Shown piece after piece: positions 54,716 through 63,960 of a stretch of 64,000 bases of DNA; positions within the stretch are counted from its first letter, which is position 1, and every line of letters begins with the position of its first letter. The stretch is from positions 49,451 to 113,450 of the forward strand of contig JAUNER010000004.1 of NCBI GenBank assembly GCA_030525455.1, read 5' to 3'. The notes below the pieces were generated by a model. The model worked only from the letters and a program-made list of their open reading frames with translations. It was not told the origin of the DNA and made no database searches. The translations under genes were made by a program, and so were the position numbers. The DNA comes from Akkermansia sp. GTDB taxonomy: Bacteria; Verrucomicrobiota; Verrucomicrobiia; Verrucomicrobiales; Akkermansiaceae.

Positions 54716-54778
54716 TTGTCATGCCATTGACAAATAAAGGCATTTAGCTTGCCGAAGGCTTATGCATCGTGCTAAGAT
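54716..54778 (+). promoter_or_regulatory. Inverted repeat and promoter candidate upstream of malQ
   Basis: TTGTCA-tgccat-TGACAA (54716-54733) is a perfect 6-base inverted repeat. A promoter-like pair follows: TTGCCG at 54749-54754 and TAAGAT at 54773-54778, 18 bases apart. The repeat would sit just upstream of the polymerase, fitting an activator or operator site; this is inference. Confidence 0.4.
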
Positions 54779-54849
54779 GAGTATTCGTAAAGTTCAACGT
54801 CGTCTTTCTCCAGCAAAAGTTCACCAATCACACATTCATTCTCTCTCTC

Positions 54850-56709
54850 ATGAAGGAAAAAAAATTAGCCGGGGTTGTCATTCCTCTCTTTTCACTTCGC
54901 AGAAATAACGACCATGGAATTGGGGACCTTACCGCTTTACGGCAATGGATAGATTGGGCGGCCGAAACACACGTTGGTTTTCTTCAGTTATTACCTGTAA
55001 ACACTTTATCCAGAGACGACTGTCCATCCCCCTATTCCGCCATCAGCTCTGTGGCATTAGAACCTCTCTACTTATCCCTAGAGCCATGGACCATCCCCGG
55101 CATTGAAGAGCGAATTTTCCTAGAAACCCAGGATTCACAGCCATGGCTTCAGCCGGCTGGTGCGGACTTAGTAGATTACCCTAAAGTACGAGCATGGAAA
55201 ATGTGGGTACTCCGGAACGCTTGGCATCACTTCTCGACAGAGGCTAAATTTGGCGATATGCAAAAAGCGTTCAAAGCATGGGTTAAAGACCAAGGAGCTT
55301 GGTTAGAAGACTTTGCCTGTTACCAAGTATTATGCGACCTATTCGGCACAGAAGTTTGGTGGCATTGGCCTGAACAAGACCCTGCTCGAGCCAGAGAAAT
55401 AGCTGCAGATTATGAACCGGAAAAAGATTTCATACGCTGGCTTCAATGGCTATGCGAAAAGCAATGGTCCTTTATTCGCACCTATGCAGACGAGAGGGGT
55501 GTAAAACTCATGGGCGACATTCCCATTGGGGTTTCTCTATGTAGTTCAGATGTTTTCTTTGAGCGTCACTTATTCAATACAGATTGGTGTGGCGGGGCCC
55601 CGGCAGAAGGCAACTATGCCGCAGACCCATTTACCGCTAAATGGGGACAAAACTGGGGCATTCCTCTCTATAGATGGGAAGTCATGGCTATGGATAATTT
55701 CTCGTGGTGGAGACGTCGAGTAAGCCACTGTACGAAAATTTTTAGCATGTATCGCATAGACCACATTTTAGGGTTTTATCGTATCTATGCCTTCCCGTGG
55801 AAACCAACGGAAAATGACACTTACTTACCACTAAATCACGATGAAGCGGCCGCTCGCACCGGAGGTAGGCTCCCCGGGTTCATGCCCAGAGATGACAACG
55901 ACCAGTGGAATAGAAACCACAATCTAGCGGATGGAGACCTTTACCTGCGAGTGCTTCTCTCTGCCGCTCCGAATGTAGAAGTTGTAGGTGAAGACCTAGG
56001 CTGTGTGCCGGATTATGTACGTCCGAATATGAGGCAGTTAAACATTCCCGGCTTCAAAATTCCGCACTGGGAAATTAAGGAAGACGGGACCATTACGAAA
56101 GGCGACGAATACCACGAATGTTCCTTTGCCGCATACGCCACACACGATTTCGAGTGTATCATCGACACCTGGAATGGATGCTATGAAAAAATCAAACGAG
56201 CCATAGATGCAAACCTTTGGGAAACCGATGCACCCGCCACCCCAACTAATGACCACGAAAGTGAAATCGTAAGGGAAGCAGAAGATGGAGCTAGACTTCT
56301 CAAATGGTTTGCCGATTACACAGGCATGAAACAAGACACTTGGCTATCCCCATGGAACGACCAAATTAAAGACGCCATGTATTCCGGGTTATTCCGTTCA
56401 AATGCCCGATATGCCGCATTACTCTGGCCGGTGCTTTTTGACATAAACAAACGTCTTAATACACCCGGAACAACCGGTGGCACCAACTGGCGAGAAAGAA
56501 TGCCCTTTACCGCCGAAATGGCTCGACAAATGCCACAAACAGAATGGTTGCAAAAAACTATTGATGACCAAAATCGCACCCCATTACAGGGCGAAGATGC
56601 CATCAAAGCTTTCAAGGAACTCAGCGAATACATCCAGCCGGTGATTACGGTAAATAATGACCACTTCCTAAAAGGGATGCTCCTGTGGCCTAACGGCAAA
56701 AACCGCTAA
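54850..56709 (+). CDS. malQ: 4-alpha-glucanotransferase (amylomaltase), GH77
   Basis: 619 residues. Transfers alpha-1,4-glucan chains between maltodextrins in the cytosol. The first conserved block is VVIPLFSLRRNNDHGIGDLTALRQWIDWA. Catalytic residues are visible as Asp in MYRIDHILGFYRIY (nucleophile), Glu in VVGEDLGCVP (acid/base) and Asp in YATHDFECI. Length is between the short Thermus-like (500) and long plant/E. coli forms (about 690). With the GH13 amylase and the phosphosugar mutase in this window it forms a route from glucan to sugar phosphate, although the three genes are dispersed. It has a leader of about 65 bases after a candidate promoter. Confidence 0.95.
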   Translation: MKEKKLAGVVIPLFSLRRNNDHGIGDLTALRQWIDWAAETHVGFLQLLPVNTLSRDDCPSPYSAISSVALEPLYLSLEPWTIPGIEERIFLETQDSQPWLQPAGADLVDYPKVRAWKMWVLRNAWHHFSTEAKFGDMQKAFKAWVKDQGAWLEDFACYQVLCDLFGTEVWWHWPEQDPARAREIAADYEPEKDFIRWLQWLCEKQWSFIRTYADERGVKLMGDIPIGVSLCSSDVFFERHLFNTDWCGGAPAEGNYAADPFTAKWGQNWGIPLYRWEVMAMDNFSWWRRRVSHCTKIFSMYRIDHILGFYRIYAFPWKPTENDTYLPLNHDEAAARTGGRLPGFMPRDDNDQWNRNHNLADGDLYLRVLLSAAPNVEVVGEDLGCVPDYVRPNMRQLNIPGFKIPHWEIKEDGTITKGDEYHECSFAAYATHDFECIIDTWNGCYEKIKRAIDANLWETDAPATPTNDHESEIVREAEDGARLLKWFADYTGMKQDTWLSPWNDQIKDAMYSGLFRSNARYAALLWPVLFDINKRLNTPGTTGGTNWRERMPFTAEMARQMPQTEWLQKTIDDQNRTPLQGEDAIKAFKELSEYIQPVITVNNDHFLKGMLLWPNGKNR

Positions 56710-56845
56710 GTTTCCTCATAAAATACGCTCATAGTAGCAAAACCAAGCGGCTTTTCGCCTTTTGGGCTAAGAGAATTTACAGAAAAAAACATATCCCCGG
56801 CATTTCGTGCTTCACACAGAGAAAGAATATGGTTTAATTACAGAC

Positions 56846-57394
56846 ATGAGGGCACGTTTTTTATGTTTATTGCTGACTATATTTGCTTTGTTTATCGGTG
56901 TAGCTGAAGCCCAAAGCAGTTCTCCGTTTGGCTCTAAAAGTGCCACCGGCTCAGATAAAGACAGCGATACGGAAAGAACTGACAATTTCTGGGTGGGGAA
57001 CTTCCCCACAGGAACAATTACAATTCCTGTTTCCAAAATTGTCGCAGTAGCTATGCATAACTATGTACTTGATGGCGTATGTATGGTCCATGAGATTTCC
57101 GTACTCTCTGAGTCTAATACCCCTATAAAGTTCTACTATCTCGAACCCATGGGGACACAGTCCGAATTTAATGCAGTAAAAACTATTACGAATCGAGCCA
57201 AAGAACTCAATAGCACGACTTTAAACCGCATCACAGGGGGAGCTGTAAATGCAGATACTCTCGTATCAAAAAAATTCCCTCATCATAATACAATTGAATT
57301 CCGCATTCCCTCAAAACAACAGCTAGAAGCCGTTTACTCATCCCTGCTCAAAGCTCTTGAAAAACGCCGTGGCAGAAATCTTTCAATCAAATAA
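56846..57394 (+). CDS. Exported protein of unknown function (182 residues)
   Basis: From the ATG at 56846 the protein starts with a signal peptide (MRARFLCLLLTIFALFIGVAEA) and an Ala-x-Ala-type cleavage site. A disordered Ser/Asp/Lys stretch (GSKSATGSDKDSDTE) follows, then a mixed alpha/beta domain of about 130 residues containing TGTITIPVSKIVAVAMHNYVL and a basic C-terminus (KRRGRNLSIK). A Met 13 codons upstream in the same frame would bury the signal peptide and is unlikely. I recognise no family. It has no lipobox. It precedes the DUF1232 gene by 78 bases on the same strand. Confidence 0.72.
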   Translation: MRARFLCLLLTIFALFIGVAEAQSSSPFGSKSATGSDKDSDTERTDNFWVGNFPTGTITIPVSKIVAVAMHNYVLDGVCMVHEISVLSESNTPIKFYYLEPMGTQSEFNAVKTITNRAKELNSTTLNRITGGAVNADTLVSKKFPHHNTIEFRIPSKQQLEAVYSSLLKALEKRRGRNLSIK

Positions 57395-57472
57395 TTCCCG
57401 AAAGACGAAAGAAAAATTGAACACTTCCGTCATTCCGGAAACTAACACTACAACGCACATTATCCAATCGTT

Positions 57473-57769
57473 ATGCCTCAAATCCCGGAAAATCCAAATT
57501 TTATCCTAAAGTGGTTAAATTACTTTCGTCCACGTGTCGGAGAATCTCGTTTTTTTGAAAAACGCCGAATTTTCCTCCTTCTCGGTGCATTGCTTTACAC
57601 GCTGTCGCCCATCGACCTCATACCGGACTTTCTGATTCCGCCCGGCATCGGTCAAATAGATGACACAGCGGTCATCATCTTTACTGTATTGGCTTTCTTA
57701 CTCCCCTGTATCAATCCGGAAGCGGAATTACCACAGAAGGACGAGGAAGAAACAGACAATGACAGATAA
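57473..57769 (+). CDS. DUF1232 (YkvA-family) small membrane protein
   Basis: 98 residues. The core RIFLLLGALLYTLSPIDLIPDFLIPPGIGQIDDTAVIIFTV carries the DUF1232 hallmark SPIDLIPD followed by the G-x-x-DD motif and a hydrophobic helix. The family is widespread and its function is not established. The acidic C-terminus (QKDEEETDNDR) ends 8 bases before the next gene, so the two are probably co-transcribed. Confidence 0.88.
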   Translation: MPQIPENPNFILKWLNYFRPRVGESRFFEKRRIFLLLGALLYTLSPIDLIPDFLIPPGIGQIDDTAVIIFTVLAFLLPCINPEAELPQKDEEETDNDR

Positions 57770-57777
57770 TAGATAAA

Positions 57778-58497
57778 ATGATTAAAGAAGAAGTTTCATC
57801 TTCTTTTGCGTCTAAGCAAACCTCTTCCACACGCCATTTTTGGGGAAAGGCTCTCATCATTGTCCTTTCCCTAGTGGTGATTTTATGGGCTGTTTATTAT
57901 TTTATCATCGCACCTTTGACAGCCCCTCTACTCATGGCCAATCGGGTCATCGATGCTAGCCAAGAAATCGGGCTTTCTCTCGTGAGTAAAGGTTTTTCTT
58001 CTGCTCATTCAGGTGTTGCTCTCATTGTCAATGAAGAAAAAAATTCCTCAGATTTCGTTACTACCGAGCATTCATTTCACTATCAATTCACCTACGAAGA
58101 CCAATGGCTTTTTAGTAAAAAAACCTTAGTTCTAAAAGCAGGATTTAGAGCTTTGGGGGGCATTCATATTGACCCGAAAAATCCCATTCAAATCATCATC
58201 CCATCTGACCCCCAAAAATCCGTATCCGTCCAGGAATTAAAGGGCAAACTTATCTCATGCGAAATGGTTGAAGGGTCACTAGAAGTGGTAAAAGACAAAT
58301 CCGGCTGGTGGAATTATCTATCTCAAGAAGACTCAGCAAAGGCTATCAATGCCATGCTTGGCGAAGCAAAAAAATATGCCCTAGAAAAAGGAATAGAAAA
58401 AAAGGCCGAGATGAATTTTATCGATTTTCTTAACCAATCGAAATCATCTAAAGCAAAAGGGCAAATCATTTTCCCAAAAGAAATTCAGCAGCCTTAG
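57778..58497 (+). CDS. Membrane-anchored protein, DUF4230-like
   Basis: 239 residues with a basic cytoplasmic tail, one membrane helix at about residues 25-50 (KALIIVLSLVVILWAVYYFII), and an external domain. The phrases LVLKAGFRALGGIHIDPKN, IQIIIPSDP and ELKGKLISCEMVEG resemble DUF4230 proteins, which have no assigned function; I hold this family call as tentative. The C-terminal half is helical and Lys-rich. It starts 8 bases after the DUF1232 gene. Confidence 0.68.
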   Translation: MIKEEVSSSFASKQTSSTRHFWGKALIIVLSLVVILWAVYYFIIAPLTAPLLMANRVIDASQEIGLSLVSKGFSSAHSGVALIVNEEKNSSDFVTTEHSFHYQFTYEDQWLFSKKTLVLKAGFRALGGIHIDPKNPIQIIIPSDPQKSVSVQELKGKLISCEMVEGSLEVVKDKSGWWNYLSQEDSAKAINAMLGEAKKYALEKGIEKKAEMNFIDFLNQSKSSKAKGQIIFPKEIQQP

Positions 58498-58573
58498 CCC
58501 TTGCCTTGTCTCTATCTATATTGTTAAGTTCTACTACTTGACGAGACAATTATAATAAAACACATCAAATTTT

Positions 58574-60415
58574 ATGAACACTGAAACACATCAATTCCAA
58601 GCAGAAGTTCGTCAGCTATTAGACATTGTTATCAATGCCCTTTATAGCGATAAAGAAATTTTCGTACGTGAATTAGTTTCTAACGCCTCTGATGCCTTAG
58701 AAAAATTACGCCTTCGTCAACTTACAGATTCTTCTATCTACCAAGCAGATAAGCCTCTGGAAATCAACATCACCACTGATAAAGATGCTAAAACAATCAC
58801 TATCCAAGATACAGGTATAGGGATGACAGAGGCTGATTTGGTAGAGAACCTTGGTACGATTGCCCACTCCGGCACCAAGAAGTTCATGGAAGCTCTGAAG
58901 CAAAAACAAGAAAGCAACTCCGACCTCATTGGTCAATTCGGTGTAGGCTTTTACAGTTCATTCATGGTAGCTGAAAAAGTAGAAGTATTTACTCGTGCCG
59001 CAGATGCAGATGCCGCCTCACTACACTGGGAGTCAGAGGGGCGCGATAGCTACCGCATTGAAACATTAGATGAGCCATTAGACCGCGGTACTCGAATTGT
59101 GGTTCACTTGAAAGACGAAAACTCCGAATTTTCTCAGGAATACCGCATCCGTGAACTTCTTCGTCGCTATTCAAACTTTGTTGGCTTCCCACTTAATTTC
59201 AATGGTGAACACATCAATACCGTTCAAGCCATTTGGGCAAAATCAAAGTCAGAAGTAACGGCTGAGGAGTATGATGAATTTTACCAATTTATCGCTCACA
59301 CTGATGAAAAGCCACTCACGCACATGCACTTCTCTGCAGATGCACCCATTATGTTGCAGTCTCTACTTTTCGTACCAAAGAAAAACCCGGAAATGTTTGG
59401 CTTTGGCCGAGTAGATGCCAATGTGGCTCTTTACTGTCACCGTGTACTTATCGACGCAAAACCGGAAGGCTTATTACCGGAATGGCTCCGCTTCCTCAAT
59501 GGTGTAGTGGATAGCGAAGATTTACCATTAAACATTTCTCGTGAAATGCTCCAAGATAATACCCTAGTGAGAAAAATCAGCGATATTATCACCAAGCGTT
59601 TCATTAAACACCTAGAAAAACTGGCAAAGGATGATGCTGATGCCTATGCAGAATTTTATTCTCAATTCTCTCGCTACTTGAAAGAAGGCGTTGTCACCTC
59701 ATGGGCTAATCGCGAATCTCTGGGTAAATTACTCCGCTTTGAGTCCACAACCACAGATGCCGGTACTAATACTTCCTTTGCCGACTACATCACTCGTATG
59801 AAGGAAAACCAACCGGCTATCTATGCTTTGACAGGGCCATCTAGGGAGCATTTAGAAAATAGTCCCTATCTGGAAGCTTTTAAAGCTCGCGGCTATGAAG
59901 TTATTTTCTTTACCGACCATGGTGATGAATTTGTACTTACAGAGTTATCTAGCATAGATGGCAAACCTATCACACTTATCGATCGTGCAGATATTGAGTT
60001 ACCGGAGTTGGAAGATGAAGCAAAAGATGCTCTCTCTGCAGATGAAGCATCTGCTCTGGAATCCTGGCTTAGCTCGGTTTTCCCGGAAAAATTCTCAAAA
60101 ATTTCTCTCGGCAAACGTCTTGTCAGTGCCCCGGCTGTGGCTCTCCAGAGCGGCGACGATATGGGACCGGAAATGCGTGCTTATCTCAAAGCTATGGGAC
60201 AAGAAGTGCCCGAACTTCATCCTCAGCTTGAACTAAACCCAAGCAACCCTCTCATTAAAAAGCTCGCCGCCCTCCGTACTGAAAACCCGGAATTGGCTGA
60301 AATGGTTGCAGACCAAATTGCCAATACCGCCCTACTCCGTGCAGGCATGCTTAATGACCCGGCTGTTTTAGCTCAGTCGTCTCAGTCTCTCATGGAAAAA
60401 CTACTGCTCAAATAA
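58574..60415 (+). CDS. htpG: Molecular chaperone HtpG (Hsp90)
   Basis: 613 residues, the usual bacterial length. The N-terminal GHKL ATPase shows all motifs: ELVSNASDALEKLR with the catalytic Glu and Asn, DTGIGM, GTIAHSGTKKF and GQFGVGFYSSFMV. The middle domain contains LPLNISREMLQDN with the conserved Arg. The C-terminal dimerisation region begins around residue 500, and there is no MEEVD-type tail, as expected in bacteria. A TATAAT box lies 17 bases before the ATG, but its -35 element is weak. A hairpin terminator follows. Confidence 0.96.
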   Translation: MNTETHQFQAEVRQLLDIVINALYSDKEIFVRELVSNASDALEKLRLRQLTDSSIYQADKPLEINITTDKDAKTITIQDTGIGMTEADLVENLGTIAHSGTKKFMEALKQKQESNSDLIGQFGVGFYSSFMVAEKVEVFTRAADADAASLHWESEGRDSYRIETLDEPLDRGTRIVVHLKDENSEFSQEYRIRELLRRYSNFVGFPLNFNGEHINTVQAIWAKSKSEVTAEEYDEFYQFIAHTDEKPLTHMHFSADAPIMLQSLLFVPKKNPEMFGFGRVDANVALYCHRVLIDAKPEGLLPEWLRFLNGVVDSEDLPLNISREMLQDNTLVRKISDIITKRFIKHLEKLAKDDADAYAEFYSQFSRYLKEGVVTSWANRESLGKLLRFESTTTDAGTNTSFADYITRMKENQPAIYALTGPSREHLENSPYLEAFKARGYEVIFFTDHGDEFVLTELSSIDGKPITLIDRADIELPELEDEAKDALSADEASALESWLSSVFPEKFSKISLGKRLVSAPAVALQSGDDMGPEMRAYLKAMGQEVPELHPQLELNPSNPLIKKLAALRTENPELAEMVADQIANTALLRAGMLNDPAVLAQSSQSLMEKLLLK

Positions 60416-60440
60416 AAGTACGTAGCTCATTCTTCCTTTA

Positions 60441-60488
60441 ATCCCCCTCGTTTCTTGGCTTCCCACCAAAAATGAGGGGGCTAATTTT
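60441..60488 (+). terminator. Terminator of htpG
   Basis: CCCCCTC pairs with GAGGGGG across a 24-base loop, followed by CTAATTTT. Confidence 0.65.
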
Positions 60489-60585
60489 CCCAAAATTCCC
60501 TCTTTCATCCCCCATATCATCCCTTTAACAATCGGCATTCCTACTAATTAAGTCAGAATTATCAATATAGAATCAATCAAAACTC

Positions 60586-60627
60586 TTGCTTTTAGGGCAA
60601 ATTTTTGCATAATATTGCACGCAAAAA
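60586..60627 (+). promoter_or_regulatory. Promoter and overlapping inverted repeat before hom
   Basis: TTGCTT (60586-60591) and TAATAT (60610-60615), 18 bases apart, predict a start only about 5 bases before the ATG at 60627. TTTTTGC (60602-60608) and GCAAAAA (60621-60627) form an inverted repeat spanning the -10 box and start site, a plausible operator. Confidence 0.5.
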
Positions 60628-61952
60628 TGACGGAAAAACCAATACAGCTAGGGCTGATAGGGCTAGGGACAGTGGGGTCTGGTGTTTACGAAACGCTGTG
60701 CCGCAATCATGCTTTACTTGAAGCACGCTGTAAAATCCCTTTTCTTGTAAAAAAAATAGCTGTAAGCGACCTTTCCAAGAAAAGAGACACCGAGGTTCCT
60801 GCCGAATTACTCACCGATGATTGGCACGATGTAGTAAACGACCCGGAAATTGACATCATCATCGAACTCATCGGAGGCACAAAAACCGCATACGACATCG
60901 TTACCTCAGCCCTTCGTGCAGGGAAACCGGTCGTTACGGGGAATAAGGCTCTTTTAGCAGAGTTTGGTTCAGAAATTTTCAAGCTCTCGTCAGAAAAAGG
61001 CACACCAATTTATTTCGAGGCCTCAGCCGGTGGTGGTATTCCTATCATCCAAAGTTTACAAACCTCTCTTATCTGTAACCACATTGATTCCATTGTCGGT
61101 ATTATCAATGGCACCTCTAATTACATCCTTTCTGCTATGGGGGAAGGCGGTGCTGACTATGCCGATGCCCTCCAAAAAGCTCAAGAACTCGGCTTTGCTG
61201 AGCTTGACCCTACTCTCGATGTCAATGGCTGGGATGCCGCTCATAAGGCACTTATCCTAGCCACCCTCGCGTATGGCACCACCATCAGTCCGGATAAAAT
61301 TTTTGTCCAAGGCATCGAAAACATCACAAGCAAAGACTTCAATTTTGCAAAAAAATTAGGCTACACTATCAAGCTTCTTGTCATTATACGATTACACAAA
61401 GACTCTGGTAAACTTGAGCTTCGAGTTCAGCCTAGTTTTGTCCATGACTGGCATATCCTTGCTTCTGTAAATGGCGTCTTTAATGCCATTGCTGTCACGG
61501 GAGACATCGTAGGAGAGACACTATTCTATGGTCGTGGTGCCGGCAAAAACCCCACAGCTTCTGCCGTCATTAGCGATGTCATCACAGCCATGCGAGAACG
61601 CTTGCATCCGGAGTACCATACGGGCTTCTTACCCTATGCACAGCCCTATGGCATTATGGACATCAATGAAACCATCTCATCGTACTACGTCAGATTCCAG
61701 GTAGCAGACCAGCCTGGAGTAATCGCAGAGATTGCTCACATTCTGGCCACATTTGGCATTGGCATTTCTGCTACATCATCAGCCCAAGGGGTTAGTGATT
61801 GCAACGGCATTATTTGGAATGACCTCGTATTCATGCTCCATGCCTGCGAATGGGGACAACTCCAACTTGCACTTCAAGAAACTGCCCAAAGTCAGTTTGT
61901 AGCACCTAATCCCTGCGTACTTCGTATAGAACACCTCCTTCCTAAAGCCTAA
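60627..61952 (+). CDS. hom: Homoserine dehydrogenase
   Basis: 441 residues from the ATG at 60627 (a TTG four codons upstream would fall at the predicted transcription start). Reduces aspartate semialdehyde to homoserine for threonine and methionine synthesis. The NAD(P)-binding motif is GLIGLGTVGSGVYETL, the substrate region is GTSNYILSAMGE, and the catalytic Lys lies in DPTLDVNGWDAAHKALILA. A C-terminal ACT domain (YYVRFQVADQPGVIAEIAHILA) from about residue 355 indicates feedback control, probably by threonine. The aspartate kinase gene follows 29 bases later. Confidence 0.96.
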   Translation: MTEKPIQLGLIGLGTVGSGVYETLCRNHALLEARCKIPFLVKKIAVSDLSKKRDTEVPAELLTDDWHDVVNDPEIDIIIELIGGTKTAYDIVTSALRAGKPVVTGNKALLAEFGSEIFKLSSEKGTPIYFEASAGGGIPIIQSLQTSLICNHIDSIVGIINGTSNYILSAMGEGGADYADALQKAQELGFAELDPTLDVNGWDAAHKALILATLAYGTTISPDKIFVQGIENITSKDFNFAKKLGYTIKLLVIIRLHKDSGKLELRVQPSFVHDWHILASVNGVFNAIAVTGDIVGETLFYGRGAGKNPTASAVISDVITAMRERLHPEYHTGFLPYAQPYGIMDINETISSYYVRFQVADQPGVIAEIAHILATFGIGISATSSAQGVSDCNGIIWNDLVFMLHACEWGQLQLALQETAQSQFVAPNPCVLRIEHLLPKA

Positions 61953-61981
61953 ATTCATCATCACCCAAATTCCATCATCAC

Positions 61982-63199
61982 ATGGCACTTATCGTTCAAA
62001 AATTTGGTGGCACATCCGTTGGCAGCATCGACCGCATTCGCAATGTTGCTCGTCGCATCCATGAAACCATAAGCGAAGGGAACCAAGTCGTCGCTGTTGT
62101 TTCTGCTATGAGTGGGGTCACAGATAAACTCATTGGCATGGCCAAAGAATTTTCTGATTCTCCTTCCGAACGCGAACTAGATATGCTCATGGCAACCGGT
62201 GAGCAACAGTCTATTGCCTTGCTTTCATTGGCATTACATGAATTAGGTGACAAAGCAGTATCATTCACAGGGGCACAAGCCGGCATTACCACATTTGGGA
62301 ACCATACTCGTGGCAGAATTCAGAATATCGACCCCTCACTCATGCAAAAATACCTTAACGAGGGGAACGTACTTATTTGTGCCGGATTCCAAGGTGTAAC
62401 GGAAGAAGGCATGATTCAAACCCTAGGTCGAGGTGGCTCTGACCTCTCTGCCATTGCCATTGCCGCAGCCCTAAAGGCAGATGTTTGCCAAATCTTTACA
62501 GACGTTGATGGCGTATATACTTGCGACCCTCGCGTGGTCAAAGACGCCGTAAAAATCCAAACTCTTTCATACGACGAAATGCTTGAAATGGCCTCTAGCG
62601 GCTCAAAAGTAATGCAATCTCGCTCTGTCGAGTTTGCAAAAAAATTCGGCGTCGTCTTTGAAGTTCGTAACTCCATGAACAATAATCCAGGTACTATCGT
62701 GCAAGAAGAAACCCCCTCTATGGAAGCCGTTGTTATCCGCGGCATCTCTATTGACAGAAATCAGGCTCGTGTCACCATCATCGGTATTCCGGACCAAATC
62801 GGCTATACTGCTCAAATTTTAGGAGCACTCGCTGATGCTGAAATTAACCTCGATATGATTCTGGCAAACACTGCCCACGATGGCTATGTACGCCAATCAT
62901 TTACTATGCCAACAAATGACTTAGGCCGTGCTCAGGCTGCCCTTAAGTCTGTAATGACAGCTATGGGGCCAACTGTAAAAATGGAAACCGAAGCCGGTCT
63001 GGCTAAACTTTCTCTCGTTGGTATCGGTATGCGATCCCACTCCGGTGTTGGGGCTACTGCATTTAAAGCACTCGCTGATGCCAATATCAAAATTGGCATG
63101 ATTTCTACTTCTGAAATCAAAATTGCCGTGATGATTGATGAGTCAGACATCGACGAAGCCGCTCGCGTTGTCCATAAGGCTTTCAATCTCGCAGAATAA
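61982..63199 (+). CDS. lysC: Aspartate kinase
   Basis: 405 residues. Phosphorylates aspartate, the first step of the lysine, threonine and methionine pathway. The N-terminal kinase motif is VQKFGGTSVGSIDRIRNVA, the Asp-binding motif is LGRGGSDLSAIAIAAAL, and the nucleotide site contains FTDVDGVYTCDPRVV. Two ACT domains follow (about residues 265-405), the second with SLVGIGMRSHSGVGATAFKAL and the typical STSEIKIAVMID. This is the alpha-subunit layout of a feedback-regulated monofunctional kinase. Shares an operon with hom. Confidence 0.96.
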   Translation: MALIVQKFGGTSVGSIDRIRNVARRIHETISEGNQVVAVVSAMSGVTDKLIGMAKEFSDSPSERELDMLMATGEQQSIALLSLALHELGDKAVSFTGAQAGITTFGNHTRGRIQNIDPSLMQKYLNEGNVLICAGFQGVTEEGMIQTLGRGGSDLSAIAIAAALKADVCQIFTDVDGVYTCDPRVVKDAVKIQTLSYDEMLEMASSGSKVMQSRSVEFAKKFGVVFEVRNSMNNNPGTIVQEETPSMEAVVIRGISIDRNQARVTIIGIPDQIGYTAQILGALADAEINLDMILANTAHDGYVRQSFTMPTNDLGRAQAALKSVMTAMGPTVKMETEAGLAKLSLVGIGMRSHSGVGATAFKALADANIKIGMISTSEIKIAVMIDESDIDEAARVVHKAFNLAE

Positions 63200-63225
63200 A
63201 AGATTCTTTCCTCTTTTTCATACAC

Positions 63226-63272
63226 TCCGGGCTTCATTCTCTCCCTTTCCCGGTGAGGATGAAGCCCTTTTA
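63226..63272 (+). terminator. Terminator of the hom-lysC operon
   Basis: GGGCTTCAT pairs with ATGAAGCCC, with partial inner pairing, followed by TTTT. Confidence 0.85.
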
Positions 63273-63355
63273 TGTCGCACAGTACTGCTCTACATACCGG
63301 CTTTCGTGTTGTACATTTCCTAAAGTATTGTAAAAAGGTTCTATCCATTCCCCAC

Positions 63356-63820
63356 ATGATTGTCACCACTCAAAAACTTTGCAACTGGTTTATCACTCAT
63401 TCAAATTCCGTTGGTAAACCTATTTGCCCTATTAAAATCAACCACTTGGTCATCATGGCTAACTGGCGTCATTTCTTACGCCACCAAAGCTTCCTAATCA
63501 ACGAAGCCGTGGAGGTTTGGGAAAATGGCCCCGTATTGCCTACCATTTTCCATGAATATAAAAACGACCCTCCTTTCTCTGTTATTGAACATCCCAGTCG
63601 CCGCCAACCGGAGCTAGAGCCTGAGGAACTAGCTGCATTGGAGCCATTTCTTTTATACATCTGGGATTTATTTGCGAAATACACTCCTCAGCAACTTAGC
63701 CGTATCAATACAGCACCACTTTCCCCATGGGCTATTGCTCAGGGGAAAAACGCGACTATTTCTCACCAAGCTATCACAGATGAGCACCTCTTAGAGTACG
63801 ACCGAGCTCTATTTGATTAG
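63356..63820 (+). CDS. Panacea-domain (DUF4065/SocA-like) protein
   Basis: 154 residues from the ATG at 63356. A Met at 63272 in the same frame lies in the tail of the lysC terminator and is unlikely to be used. The family core is visible: VTTQKLCNWFITHS, then INHLVIMANW, AVEVWENGPVLPTIFHEYKN and, near the end, the SPWAIAQGK segment matching the Leu-Ser-Thr-x-Trp region. Panacea domains act as the antitoxin part of many toxin-antitoxin pairs and SocA is a proteolysis adaptor. No toxin partner lies upstream, and the downstream side shows only a terminator on the opposite strand, so its role is open. Confidence 0.82.
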   Translation: MIVTTQKLCNWFITHSNSVGKPICPIKINHLVIMANWRHFLRHQSFLINEAVEVWENGPVLPTIFHEYKNDPPFSVIEHPSRRQPELEPEELAALEPFLLYIWDLFAKYTPQQLSRINTAPLSPWAIAQGKNATISHQAITDEHLLEYDRALFD

Positions 63821-63926
63821 TACGTTCTCATTTTTTAAGGTCTGTTTCATTTCACATCTACTCTCTCTACCCAATCGTCTACTTCAATGACAAATTCATG
63901 GGGCTATACCCCCAAAGTCAAAGAAA

Positions 63927-63960
63927 AGCCCCTCATCCCGGACTAGGACGAGGGGCTGTG
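63927..63960 (-). terminator. Terminator of a gene entering from the right edge
   Basis: AGCCCCTC pairs with GAGGGGCT; the minus strand continues with TTTTCTTT and the plus strand has T6 after a short gap. It probably ends a minus-strand gene that lies beyond the window. Confidence 0.65.

Noticed and set aside
54777..54908. 43-codon plus-strand frame overlapping the start of malQ
   Set aside because: It begins inside the candidate -10 box and ends within malQ in another frame; probably chance.
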